Source: a virus
Direction: 5' to 3' (one strand)
IMG/VR virus record: IMGVR_UViG_3300020473_000817
Coordinates: 1 to 29,723 of that record
Length of the DNA: 29,723 nt
Below the pieces are notes generated by a model. The model did not search any database. It was given only the letters and a program-made list of their open reading frames with translations, and had not been told where the DNA came from. Made by a program: the position numbers and the translations under genes. Positions 24,484-29,723 of this stretch are shown here, piece by piece (positions within the stretch are counted from its first letter, which is position 1; every line of letters starts with the position of its first letter).

Positions 24484-24789
24484 TTAATCCTTCAAATATT
24501 TAGGAACCAATTCTTCCAGTTTTTCAATTACTATTGACTTCATTGCTATACCAATCAGCGGTAGCTTTAGCCTCGCTTCAACATCCTTCTCTGCAAGTAG
24601 GATCTCACCAGAGAGCTTAAAACCCCCTATACTAAAGTTGAAGTACACGATATTTTTACCTTCTTTAAACTGTAGGTCAGAACCAAGAAATTCATCTTCT
24701 ACTAGCTCCTCAAGTGCTATACGGACTCTACTTGCTAGCTTGGCTCTATCGTTTATATCGTGGCTAAATTTTACTACCGCTGTAGGCAT
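24484..24789 (-). CDS. protein resembling the polyhydroxyalkanoic acid system family
   Basis: 101 residues with AGGAG before the ATG. The layout (N-terminal MPTAVVKFSH, a helix, then FNFSIGGFKLSGEILLAEKD, and ARLKLPLIGIAMKSIVIEKL) follows small bacterial proteins annotated as polyhydroxyalkanoic acid system proteins, whose fold has a beta sheet and a long closing helix. There is no PHA synthase or phasin nearby, so the fold may be reused for something else. Lies 9 bases after ssb. The relation is judged by eye. Confidence 0.45.
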   Translation of the reverse strand: MPTAVVKFSHDINDRAKLASRVRIALEELVEDEFLGSDLQFKEGKNIVYFNFSIGGFKLSGEILLAEKDVEARLKLPLIGIAMKSIVIEKLEELVPKYLKD

Positions 24790-24798
24790 AACTCACTC

Positions 24799-25158
24799 CT
24801 AGAATGGAGCTGCTTCTTCTTCTGTTTGCTGAATGCTTACAGAAGATTGGCCGGGATTTGGGCCGAGAGAAATCTCATCAGCCATAACACAAACTGAATT
24901 GCGAGGATTGCCATTTTTATCCTCATACTCATCGACCTTGATCTTGCCCTGAACGGAAACCAATCTTCCCTTCGTCAAGTGGTCATTAAGACCTTCAGCC
25001 ATTTTACCGAAACACAAAACGTTTAAGAAAAGTGTTTCATCGTTTCTTCGGTCATTTACTGCTAACCGAAATTTACTCATGGAGGTGCCTTTTTTAGTGA
25101 CGCTTTGTTCTGCGTCTTTTGTCAAACGGCCACAACCTAACCAAAAATTAACATTCAT
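24799..25158 (-). CDS. ssb: bacterial-type single-stranded DNA-binding protein
   Basis: 119 residues. OB-fold features GRLTKDAEQSV, SKFRLAVNDR, LFLNVLCFGKMAE and GRLVSVQGKIKVDEYEDKNG are those of bacterial SSB. The tail ends EEEAAPF, like the acidic DDDIPF peptide by which bacterial SSB recruits repair and replication proteins. It is shorter than E. coli SSB (178 aa) because the linker is cut down. In T4 this job is done by unrelated gp32, so this phage differs there. Coats single strands for UvsX, helicase and primase. Confidence 0.92.
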   Translation of the reverse strand: MNVNFWLGCGRLTKDAEQSVTKKGTSMSKFRLAVNDRRNDETLFLNVLCFGKMAEGLNDHLTKGRLVSVQGKIKVDEYEDKNGNPRNSVCVMADEISLGPNPGQSSVSIQQTEEEAAPF

Positions 25159-25159
25159 A

Positions 25160-25483
25160 TTAAAGCTCCAATGCTGAACGTACCTTACCTCTTACTACTT
25201 GGCTATGACCTCGATTAGAGTGGTTTGTCGTAGCCTGATACAAATTTTCTGAAAAAGTTTTTGACAAGCCCAATGCTCGCCCTGCTCTCAATGTGTCACG
25301 CTTTGTAGTTCCATAGGAACCATGACCTTCTGCGAAGGCTACAGCGGTGACTGGGTTAAAATTAATACCTTTTGCTTTACCTCGTCTACCTTCTCCGGTG
25401 ATTACGTTCTTAGCGTTAATCGAGAATTGGTAGGTAGATGAAGACAAAGAAGAAAGGCTTTCGTAAAATTCATTGATACCCAT
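25160..25483 (-). CDS. hypothetical basic protein, 107 aa
   Basis: Ser-rich N-terminus (YESLSSLSSSTYQFSINAKN) and a Gly/Arg/His-rich remainder (GEGRRGKAKG, NHSNRGHSQVVRGKVR). The protein is strongly basic with few acidic residues, and could bind DNA or RNA. It ends one base before the ssb start region, with AGGAG before its own ATG, so both are co-expressed. No family recognised. Confidence 0.72.
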   Translation of the reverse strand: MGINEFYESLSSLSSSTYQFSINAKNVITGEGRRGKAKGINFNPVTAVAFAEGHGSYGTTKRDTLRAGRALGLSKTFSENLYQATTNHSNRGHSQVVRGKVRSALEL

Positions 25484-25491
25484 ATCAACTC

Positions 25492-25704
25492 CTACTTAAA
25501 AGTGCTTCCAAAGTTTACCGGCTCTGAGGTCGGATTTGCTTTTTCTGCGGGTTTAGTTTGATTAAGCTCTTCAATGCACTCTTGAAGATAGGCACTTAAT
25601 CTAGTAATCTCTTGTTCGATCTGAGCTTGTTGCGCTCTGAACTCATCAATTTTTGCCTGCACATTCTTAAGATGTGCTTCGGCCATGTCGTTTAGTGAAA
25701 CCAT
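25492..25704 (-). CDS. coiled-coil protein, 70 aa
   Basis: Start chosen at ATG 25704 because AGGAG lies 7-8 bases before it; the longer frame up to 25788 would run over another small gene and a promoter-like region. Residues 5-50 form one continuous coiled coil (KNVQAKIDEFRAQQAQIEQE) and the C-terminus is a Pro/Thr-rich tail. Looks like a small oligomerising accessory protein. Function unknown. Confidence 0.75.
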   Translation of the reverse strand: MVSLNDMAEAHLKNVQAKIDEFRAQQAQIEQEITRLSAYLQECIEELNQTKPAEKANPTSEPVNFGSTFK

Positions 25705-25731
25705 TTTAAACTCCTGTTTTGTGTCTGTTAT

Positions 25732-25757
25732 ATTATAGTCAATACCGAGGCTCGGTA
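25732..25757 (-). promoter_or_regulatory. palindromic operator candidate beside a TATAAT box
   Basis: TACCGAG (25743-25749), one G, CTCGGTA (25751-25757) is a perfect 7+7 inverted repeat. Immediately downstream on the minus strand is TATAAT (25737-25732), and the palindrome would cover the -35 and spacer region. There is no U-run after it, so it looks like an operator rather than a terminator. Confidence 0.45.
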
Positions 25758-25768
25758 CACTCAAAATC

Positions 25769-25921
25769 TTATTTTTTTCTAAATTCATACCAAAGTAAAC
25801 CTAGATTAGCTAGGCCGTAAGAAAACCACATCAGGGCATGTGGGTAATCCTTGTCTTTTAGGCACGATGCACATGTCACCCAGTACAGCAATGTTGTTGT
25901 TCCTATAGCGTAAACTGCCAT
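25769..25921 (-). CDS. small two-helix membrane protein, 50 aa
   Basis: The frame starts at ATG 25921, sharing a base with the stop of the deoxyribosyltransferase-like gene (TGATG), and ends in TAA at 25769. It has two hydrophobic helices (about 3-20 and 29-44, with a CASC motif between them) and a basic C-terminus (YEFRKK). Translational coupling and a clean membrane profile support a real gene. Function unknown. Confidence 0.65.
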   Translation of the reverse strand: MAVYAIGTTTLLYWVTCASCLKDKDYPHALMWFSYGLANLGLLWYEFRKK

Positions 25922-26472
25922 CAGCTCATCCCCATCTTATCCTTGTTGAAAAAGAACCATCTCTTGTAGTGGTCAACCTCTCCCTTGTGTTTATGTACAT
26001 AAGCTAAGTAGCCCATTAAATTCTCCATCGAATCAAATATGTGTTGATGAGGGAGCATAAAGAATAGCCAGTTCGGAGCTGCGGCCTTGCCCTGCTGGCA
26101 CCAGATAAGAACAGGTTTCTTCTGACTATTAGCTACAGCGATCTCTTCATAAGTACCACAGGCGTGTACATCTGTATCTACGCTTACGATCAAGAAGTCT
26201 GATATGTCAACACATCTCAAGTCTAAGGTTCGTATAACAGAGTAGTCATCTCTTATCTGTTGGAAGTTGCCCTCTACCTTTAATCTTTCGATACGCTCTC
26301 TCGTTCCCTTGTCCTCTTTGCCGATCTCTGACGGTTTATCGCAAGGGTTTAATACTATTACTCCCATTCTTTCAAGTAGCGGTGTGATTTTGTCTCTCCA
26401 TCCAGCGCCTCCATCGGGAACTCTGTCCATAGCGCCAGCCAAGTAAGTTCTCATGCCTTTAAGTCTGTTCAT
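25921..26472 (-). CDS. nucleoside 2-deoxyribosyltransferase-like protein
   Basis: 183 residues. TYLAGAMDRV near the N-terminus, VDISDFLIVSVDTD (about 88-101) and HACGTYEEIAVANSQKKPVLI (about 103-123) follow the pattern of nucleoside 2-deoxyribosyltransferases, with E109/E110 the likely catalytic Glu. These enzymes swap bases between deoxynucleosides or hydrolyse them. In phages the fold serves nucleotide salvage, and sometimes NAD- or nucleotide-degrading roles. Fits with dNMP kinase, dut and nrdAB. The start overlaps the phosphomannomutase gene by 14 bases; GAGGCAGG precedes it. Confidence 0.75.
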   Translation of the reverse strand: MNRLKGMRTYLAGAMDRVPDGGAGWRDKITPLLERMGVIVLNPCDKPSEIGKEDKGTRERIERLKVEGNFQQIRDDYSVIRTLDLRCVDISDFLIVSVDTDVHACGTYEEIAVANSQKKPVLIWCQQGKAAAPNWLFFMLPHQHIFDSMENLMGYLAYVHKHKGEVDHYKRWFFFNKDKMGMS

Positions 26473-27169
26473 AACCTGCCTCTAAAAATTGCCTAGTCTC
26501 TTCAAAATTCTTAACCCAAAATGCGTGAAACACATCTAGTTTACTGTATATTGGATAATCATTTCCATTCTCCTGACATGCGTCACCGAAGAAAAACACT
26601 TCTCCGTCCATGTCCTCTAGCACTTGTGATTTGTCTTTACCTTTGGGGTATATGTCTATACTTATTTGTCCACCAATGGCAAAATCTATATCTGGATAAT
26701 CAGCGGACAGTTTCTCAACTATATACTCTCTTTCTTTCCACTGTTGATCCCATTCGTGATAATATTCTCTTTGTTCTTGTGTGCAGTCACGGCCTATGGT
26801 TGTCATATTTGCCATACCAATCCGCTTTTCTATATTTCTTTCGGCTGTTCCATTCCATACGCTCTTTCGGATTTGGTGCTTAACAGACTGCTCTAGCCCT
26901 CCAGAAAGCTCCCATTCGCTCTGTTTAATAAGCTGACCGTCAATATATAACTGATTTCCACAGTTTTGATAAGAACCGTCAACGGAGTGCCAAATGGCAA
27001 GTCCGACCTGCTCTATAGTTTTTTGTTTGTCTGATCCAGTTACTAGAAAGACCTTTTCGTCCTCACTTTTGTTACGCAACATTCTCATGAAAAAATGTTT
27101 GAATTCATTTACCATTGGCTGACGATGAGGCGTTAGTGTTCCATCTACATCAAATAAAAAGTTTTTCAT
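26459..27169 (-). CDS. phosphomannomutase of the eukaryotic PMM2 type (HAD fold)
   Basis: 236 residues. Clear PMM2 pattern: nucleophile LFDVDGTLTPHRQ (D7, D9), VTGSDKQK, KRIGMANMTTIGRDCTQEQR, FAIGGQISIDIYPKGKDKSQ and FFGDACQENGNDYPIY. Human PMM2 shows the same blocks in the same order. The enzyme converts mannose-6-phosphate to mannose-1-phosphate, the step before GDP-mannose. Most bacteria use an unrelated alpha-D-phosphohexomutase. It is likely cytoplasmic and serves the two glycosyltransferases nearby together with the cupin isomerase. Start overlaps the stop of a tiny zinc protein (ATGA). Confidence 0.9.
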   Translation of the reverse strand: MKNFLFDVDGTLTPHRQPMVNEFKHFFMRMLRNKSEDEKVFLVTGSDKQKTIEQVGLAIWHSVDGSYQNCGNQLYIDGQLIKQSEWELSGGLEQSVKHQIRKSVWNGTAERNIEKRIGMANMTTIGRDCTQEQREYYHEWDQQWKEREYIVEKLSADYPDIDFAIGGQISIDIYPKGKDKSQVLEDMDGEVFFFGDACQENGNDYPIYSKLDVFHAFWVKNFEETRQFLEAGYEQT

Positions 27170-27333
27170 AGCTTATCAGTCCTAAATCCGTCACAGTTTA
27201 TTTCTATAAGTCCACAGCCCTCGCAGAGAACCATTACAGCTTCGTCTTCTTTGCATAGCCCAACAAAATCATTTTTGTCGGCATACTCTTCTCCAAATAG
27301 TTCATAGGTACAACTGAAACAAAAGTCTGCCAT
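27166..27333 (-). CDS. tiny cysteine zinc-binding protein, 55 aa
   Basis: The frame MADFCFSCTYELFG... has C5xxC8, C27, C37xxC40 and C47. The ending VLCEGCGLIEINCDG is characteristic of a small phage and bacterial hypothetical family. The stop overlaps the phosphomannomutase start by three bases, and the start lies one base after the stop of the preceding small gene. Zinc-ribbon fold is likely; role unknown. Confidence 0.8.
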   Translation of the reverse strand: MADFCFSCTYELFGEEYADKNDFVGLCKEDEAVMVLCEGCGLIEINCDGFRTDKL

Positions 27334-27334
27334 G

Positions 27335-27481
27335 TTAATAGTCCTTGCAATCTTCTTTTAGCTGATCTAAATTTCTGGATAAACATTTTATAGCCTTATT
27401 AATATTGTAGCCCAAGTATAAAGCCCAAGCCGCTGAAGTTCCTGTTATAGTCCATAAAATAATTGCTATAGTATCCATCAT
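27335..27481 (-). CDS. single-span membrane protein, 48 aa
   Basis: Start placed at the ATG pair 27481/27478 because AAAGGA directly precedes it; the longer frame back to 27553 has no site and would run up to the tRNA gene. One hydrophobic helix (about 2-23, TIAIILWTITGTSAAWALYL) and a charged cytoplasmic tail. Function unknown. Confidence 0.6.
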   Translation of the reverse strand: MMDTIAIILWTITGTSAAWALYLGYNINKAIKCLSRNLDQLKEDCKDY

Positions 27482-27554
27482 ATTTTCCTTTATTATAAAC
27501 CTCAAATGGCTACGACTTTTTTGCGACATATCCGCATACATCAGATAATACAAG

Positions 27555-27628
27555 TAGACTTGGTAGGACTCGAACCTACGACAAAGGGATTATGAGTCCC
27601 CTGCTCTAACCAACTGAGCTACAAGTCC
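27555..27628 (-). tRNA. tRNA with CAU anticodon (Met or lysidine-type Ile)
   Basis: 74 bases folding as a full cloverleaf: acceptor GGACTTG with CAAGTCT, D-arm AGCTCAGTTGGTTAGAGC, anticodon loop CTCATAA in a GGGGA/TCCCT stem, T-arm GTAGG TTCGAGT CCTAC. No CCA is encoded. The AGG..GACTCATAATC anticodon arm looks as much like tRNA-Ile2 (CAU, read after lysidine change) as elongator tRNA-Met. Confidence 0.92.
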
Positions 27629-27633
27629 ATAAA

Positions 27634-27645
27634 GCCCGCGCAGGG
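27634..27645. repeat. GC-rich inverted repeat, left copy
   Basis: GCCCGCGCAGGG, whose reverse complement occurs at 28102-28113. The two copies flank hsp20 and each lies next to a tRNA gene. The sequence can also fold on itself (GCCC/GGGC). Confidence 0.6.
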
Positions 27646-27651
27646 CGTTAA

Positions 27652-28047
27652 TTAGTTAATTGTAATTACTTTCGGCTGCTTTTCTTCTGGCACAACTTGT
27701 TCCAGAGCTACCGTTAGTAAACCGTCTTTGAAGTCTGCTGAGATAACCTCAACATACTCTGCAAGGCTAAAGCTCGTCTTAAACTTGCGTTTAGCGATGC
27801 CTCTGTGAAGATGTTGCCTATCCTCGTTATCAGGCTCACCTGAGCCTTCAATGGATAGAGTCGCATCCTCAACGACCACTTTTATGTCATCCTTGCCGTA
27901 GCCAGCTAAAGCTACCTCGACAAGTGTTTTCTCTCCATCCCTAATGACATTATAGGGTGGAAAGTTTTGTTTACCGCTATTAAGACGACGATGTAAATCC
28001 TCAAACCCAATAGCCCTATCAAAAAAGTGTTGCATTAAACTATTCAT
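27652..28047 (-). CDS. hsp20: Hsp20/IbpA-type small heat-shock protein
   Basis: 131 residues. The short N-terminus (HFFDRAIGFEDLHRRL) is followed by the alpha-crystallin domain (about 30-118: YNVIRDGEKTLVEVALAGYG, LSIEGSG, FSLAEYVEVISADFKDGLL) and a short tail PKVITIN with an I-x-I motif used for oligomer assembly. It is an ATP-independent holdase protecting unfolded proteins. Hsp20 is common in T4-like marine cyanophages. AAAGGAG precedes the ATG. It is embedded between two tRNA genes. Confidence 0.92.
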   Translation of the reverse strand: MNSLMQHFFDRAIGFEDLHRRLNSGKQNFPPYNVIRDGEKTLVEVALAGYGKDDIKVVVEDATLSIEGSGEPDNEDRQHLHRGIAKRKFKTSFSLAEYVEVISADFKDGLLTVALEQVVPEEKQPKVITIN

Positions 28048-28101
28048 AATAATTCTCCTTTCTAAGCGAGAAATATGCCACCCGATAAGGCGTGGCGTTT
28101 A

Positions 28102-28113
28102 CCCTGCGCGGGC
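28102..28113. repeat. GC-rich inverted repeat, right copy
   Basis: CCCTGCGCGGGC, the inverse of 27634-27645. It lies just 3 bases after the tRNA-Glu 3' end in transcription order. Confidence 0.6.
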
Positions 28114-28116
28114 AAG

Positions 28117-28188
28117 TGACCTCTAGGGGAATCGAACCCCTATTGCCAGCGTGAAAAGCTGGAGTCCTGACCGTTAGACGAAGAGGCC
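28117..28188 (-). tRNA. tRNA-Glu (UUC)
   Basis: 72-base cloverleaf: acceptor GGCCTCT with AGAGGTC, anticodon stem CCAGC/GCTGG holding TTTTCAC (anticodon TTC), T-arm AGGGG TTCGATT CCCCT. No encoded CCA; the trailing bases CTTG are the same as those after the CAU tRNA. Confidence 0.95.
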
Positions 28189-28193
28189 AAGTC

Positions 28194-28406
28194 CTACTTA
28201 TAGTAGCCTTTCTTATCCATACTATCTACTCTTGGTTTTACAGTATGTTTATAATAATATTTGAATTGCTTATACAAATCTTTGATCTGCTTGAACGCTT
28301 CCTCTTCCGTTATCTTTCCACCTTGCTCTAAATCACATATGATGGACATATGTATATTAAAAGCTCTGAATGGATCACGATACTGCTCAAATATTATTTC
28401 ATCCAT
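28194..28406 (-). CDS. hypothetical protein, 70 aa
   Basis: Helical, soluble, rich in Tyr and Lys, with a possible helix-loop-helix (GGKITEEEAFKQIKDLYKQF). TAGGA precedes the ATG. The stop is only 5 bases before tRNA-Glu, so gene and tRNA share a transcript. No family recognised. Confidence 0.72.
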   Translation of the reverse strand: MDEIIFEQYRDPFRAFNIHMSIICDLEQGGKITEEEAFKQIKDLYKQFKYYYKHTVKPRVDSMDKKGYYK

Positions 28407-28629
28407 TATGGAATCCTATTTTGTTTTTGCTTGCGTTTGAATCAATAACTTCCAAAATATCATCTTCTGAAAACCAGTCTCTAACCCTAGCCTCACCAGA
28501 CCACCAAGCACATTCATACTGAATTACGTTTGATGCGTGGATTGCCACAGTAACAATCTTAGCAATTAGATCGTTATCATTCAATTTTACCTTTGTTCCT
28601 ACTTCATAAATATTCAATGTGTTAGTCAT
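28399..28629 (-). CDS. small SH3/KOW-like protein, 76 aa
   Basis: A beta-rich core IYEVGTKVKLNDNDLIAKIV and VIQYECAWWSGEARVRDWF looks like a small barrel of the KOW/SH3 type found in many phage hypotheticals. No cysteine pairs beyond C40. Overlaps the upstream coiled-coil gene by 8 bases and the downstream gene by 8. Role unknown. Confidence 0.7.
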   Translation of the reverse strand: MTNTLNIYEVGTKVKLNDNDLIAKIVTVAIHASNVIQYECAWWSGEARVRDWFSEDDILEVIDSNASKNKIGFHNG

Positions 28630-28780
28630 TCTTCAACTCCTTAATTTTTTTTCTCAACTTGGCAACAGTTGCCTCAAGCTCTTTTTGTCTCTTCCATTGT
28701 TGTTGATACCTAAACTCCCATTTTCTTTCTGCTTTTGTGAGCTTGGCTTCAAATTCATTTTTGTATAAATCGTCTGACAT
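28622..28780 (-). CDS. small coiled-coil protein, 52 aa
   Basis: The frame starts at ATG 28780 with AGGAGGAG before it and a base shared with the stop of the Lar-like gene (TGATG). It is almost wholly one charged helix with heptads (FRYQQQWKRQKELEATVAKL). Probably an oligomeric accessory; function unknown. Confidence 0.75.
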   Translation of the reverse strand: MSDDLYKNEFEAKLTKAERKWEFRYQQQWKRQKELEATVAKLRKKIKELKND

Positions 28781-29046
28781 CAACTCCTCCTGTTCCATTT
28801 ATTTCTAGCTTCTACCCAATCTTCGGCAGACCCACTGGCTCCACCACAGTCATCACACTCGTACCAATAAAGCCCTATACTACCCAATGCTTCTGCTTGT
28901 GGATGCCCGCCGCAGAATGGGCAAGACAGTAGTGTATCTTCTGTGAATTCTACTACGTCTATATCGTGTTCGCCACATCTGATACACCAGATCGGCTTGT
29001 TATCTACGTCTACAACACGGTTGCAACATTTTATTAAATATTTCAT
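28780..29046 (-). CDS. Lar-like zinc-ribbon protein
   Basis: 88 residues. The C-terminal half (LLSCPFCGGHPQAEAL, WYECDDCGGASGS, EARNKWNRRS) matches the Lar restriction-alleviation family, which helps phage or prophage DNA escape type I restriction, though many members are only zinc ribbons of unknown use. The N-terminal 27 residues add a separate zinc module, C7C8 and C21xxC24. No clear ribosome site precedes it; translation probably couples to the overlapping membrane protein gene. Confidence 0.7.
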   Translation of the reverse strand: MKYLIKCCNRVVDVDNKPIWCIRCGEHDIDVVEFTEDTLLSCPFCGGHPQAEALGSIGLYWYECDDCGGASGSAEDWVEARNKWNRRS

Positions 29047-29170
29047 CTGTTAGCCACGCATATATTAAAAACATTATAATGGAAGTTAAAGGTGGAAATT
29101 GAATAGTAAGTAGTAGAGCGAGTACAAATATGTCACGGGTTCTGAGACTGGGTATTTTACGCCCTTCCAT
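29000..29170 (-). CDS. small membrane protein overlapping its neighbours, 56 aa
   Basis: Start taken as ATG 29170 with GAGG 6 bases before it; it sits inside the end of the cupin gene. Residues about 13-42 hold two short hydrophobic segments (IFVLALLLTIQFPPLTSI, IMFLIYAWL), and the C-terminus is basic (CCRRR). It overlaps the Lar-like gene by 47 bases in another frame. The overlap makes it less certain, but the ribosome site and membrane profile support it. Confidence 0.5.
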   Translation of the reverse strand: MEGRKIPSLRTRDIFVLALLLTIQFPPLTSIIMFLIYAWLTDEIFNKMLQPCCRRR

Positions 29171-29654
29171 AGTCATCCTCAATGCGAATAATATCATCCT
29201 CAATACACTCACCACTTTGAACTTCTACAAAGATAAGCGGTTCATCCGTTTCGTTTGTTATCCTGTGAACCTCTAGCCTTCCTATATTGATGGTATCTCC
29301 TTCTTCAACAGGCCACTCTGACGCACCAACCTGCATTAACCCTTGCCCCTTGATGATCTTCCACCACTCGCTTCTATGGCGATGCAACTGCAAGCTGAGC
29401 CTGCTGTTCGGGTTGACAGTTATCTTTTTTATCTTTACGTTAGGCTCGTCTAAAAGAATCTTAAAATTACCCCACTTTCTAGTCTCTTCAGTATCATCTC
29501 CAGAATGGCCTGTTTCGGGTACCAAGAATACTAAATCTTCCTTATCTACTTCTTCAAGGATAGGGGATAACCTACCACATTGCCGACAGTGGGTGTCATT
29601 GAATTTTTCAGATACTATGTATCCACAGCACTGATATTTATATTGCTTCATCAT
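29157..29654 (-). CDS. cupin of the mannose-6-phosphate isomerase type with N-terminal zinc module
   Basis: 165 residues. The N-terminal zinc module (C9C10, C23xxC26) precedes a cupin: RKWGNFKILLDEPNVKIKKI, LSLQLHRHRSEWWKIIKGQG, GRLEVHRITN, PLIFVEVQSGE and EDDIIRIEDDYGR. These blocks are those of the C-terminal isomerase domain of bifunctional mannose-1-phosphate guanylyltransferase/mannose-6-phosphate isomerase, which turns fructose-6-phosphate into mannose-6-phosphate using a metal. The guanylyltransferase half is absent. It pairs with the phosphomannomutase at 26.5-27.2 kb. GAGGT precedes the ATG. Confidence 0.87.
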   Translation of the reverse strand: MMKQYKYQCCGYIVSEKFNDTHCRQCGRLSPILEEVDKEDLVFLVPETGHSGDDTEETRKWGNFKILLDEPNVKIKKITVNPNSRLSLQLHRHRSEWWKIIKGQGLMQVGASEWPVEEGDTINIGRLEVHRITNETDEPLIFVEVQSGECIEDDIIRIEDDYGRA

Positions 29655-29723
29655 AATTTTACCTCAAATGTTACTAATTGTTCGCGCGTTATCCGTCTAG
29701 TTTGCTTAGGACAAGTGGTCATA
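29651..29723 (-). CDS. C-terminal end of a gene entering from the window edge (or tiny ORF)
   Basis: An open frame from the right edge, residues MTTCPKQTRRITREQLVTFE then VKL, ends in TGA at 29651 and overlaps the cupin start by three bases. An ATG at 29722 exists, but 23 residues is too short, so it is most likely the tail of a larger gene outside the window. Confidence 0.45.
   Translation of the reverse strand, partial: MTTCPKQTRRITREQLVTFEVKL

Overview
This window looks like the replication, metabolism and accessory part of a lytic tailed-phage genome, probably a marine myovirus distantly related to T4. Evidence seen directly: all supported protein genes and both tRNAs lie on the minus strand, most genes abut or overlap by 1-40 bases, nearly every start has an AGGAG-type ribosome site, and the gene set is phage-like. 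It contains a DnaB-type helicase, CHC2/toprim primase, UvsX recombinase, a UvsY-like protein, T4 gp1-like dNMP kinase, dUTPase, class I ribonucleotide reductase (nrdA, nrdB), PhoH, Hsp20, a bacterial-type SSB and a sigma-like factor. No terminase, portal or major capsid gene is in the window, so the virion type is an inference.

Layout in transcription order (right to left). 29.7-27.2 kb: a cupin of the mannose-6-phosphate isomerase type, a Lar-like zinc protein, several tiny proteins, and a tRNA-Glu / hsp20 / tRNA-CAU cassette. 27.2-22.8 kb: a PMM2-type phosphomannomutase, a nucleoside 2-deoxyribosyltransferase-like enzyme, small proteins, SSB, and a methyltransferase-phosphoribosyltransferase-HAD fusion. 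22.7-18.8 kb: a near-perfect sigma70 promoter followed by a membrane/coiled-coil protein, two glycosyltransferases, two hypotheticals and the sigma-like factor. 18.8-18.0 kb: a probably monocistronic, cysteine-free, likely virion protein with its own UUCG terminator. 18.0-17.2 kb: a membrane-anchored PAS protein and a holin-like protein. 17.2-3.8 kb: a promoter and leader hairpin, then nrdA-nrdB-dut-phoH-(small genes)-uvsX-nuclease-uvsY-like-zinc ribbon-helicase-primase-dNMP kinase-two PD-(D/E)XK nucleases. 3.8-0 kb: three DUF1501 proteins with twin-arginine signals, a tiny cysteine-rich lipoprotein candidate and one small hypothetical.

How it fits together: the central block makes and processes DNA precursors and replicates and recombines DNA. 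The mannose enzymes plus two glycosyltransferases suggest a phage-directed mannosylation route, with the GDP-mannose pyrophosphorylase missing from the window. The tandem Tat-exported DUF1501 proteins are the most unusual cargo. This family is especially abundant in Planctomycetes and relatives, which suggests, as inference only, a host from the PVC group or another bacterium rich in these proteins. No intergenic stretch exceeds about 200 bases.
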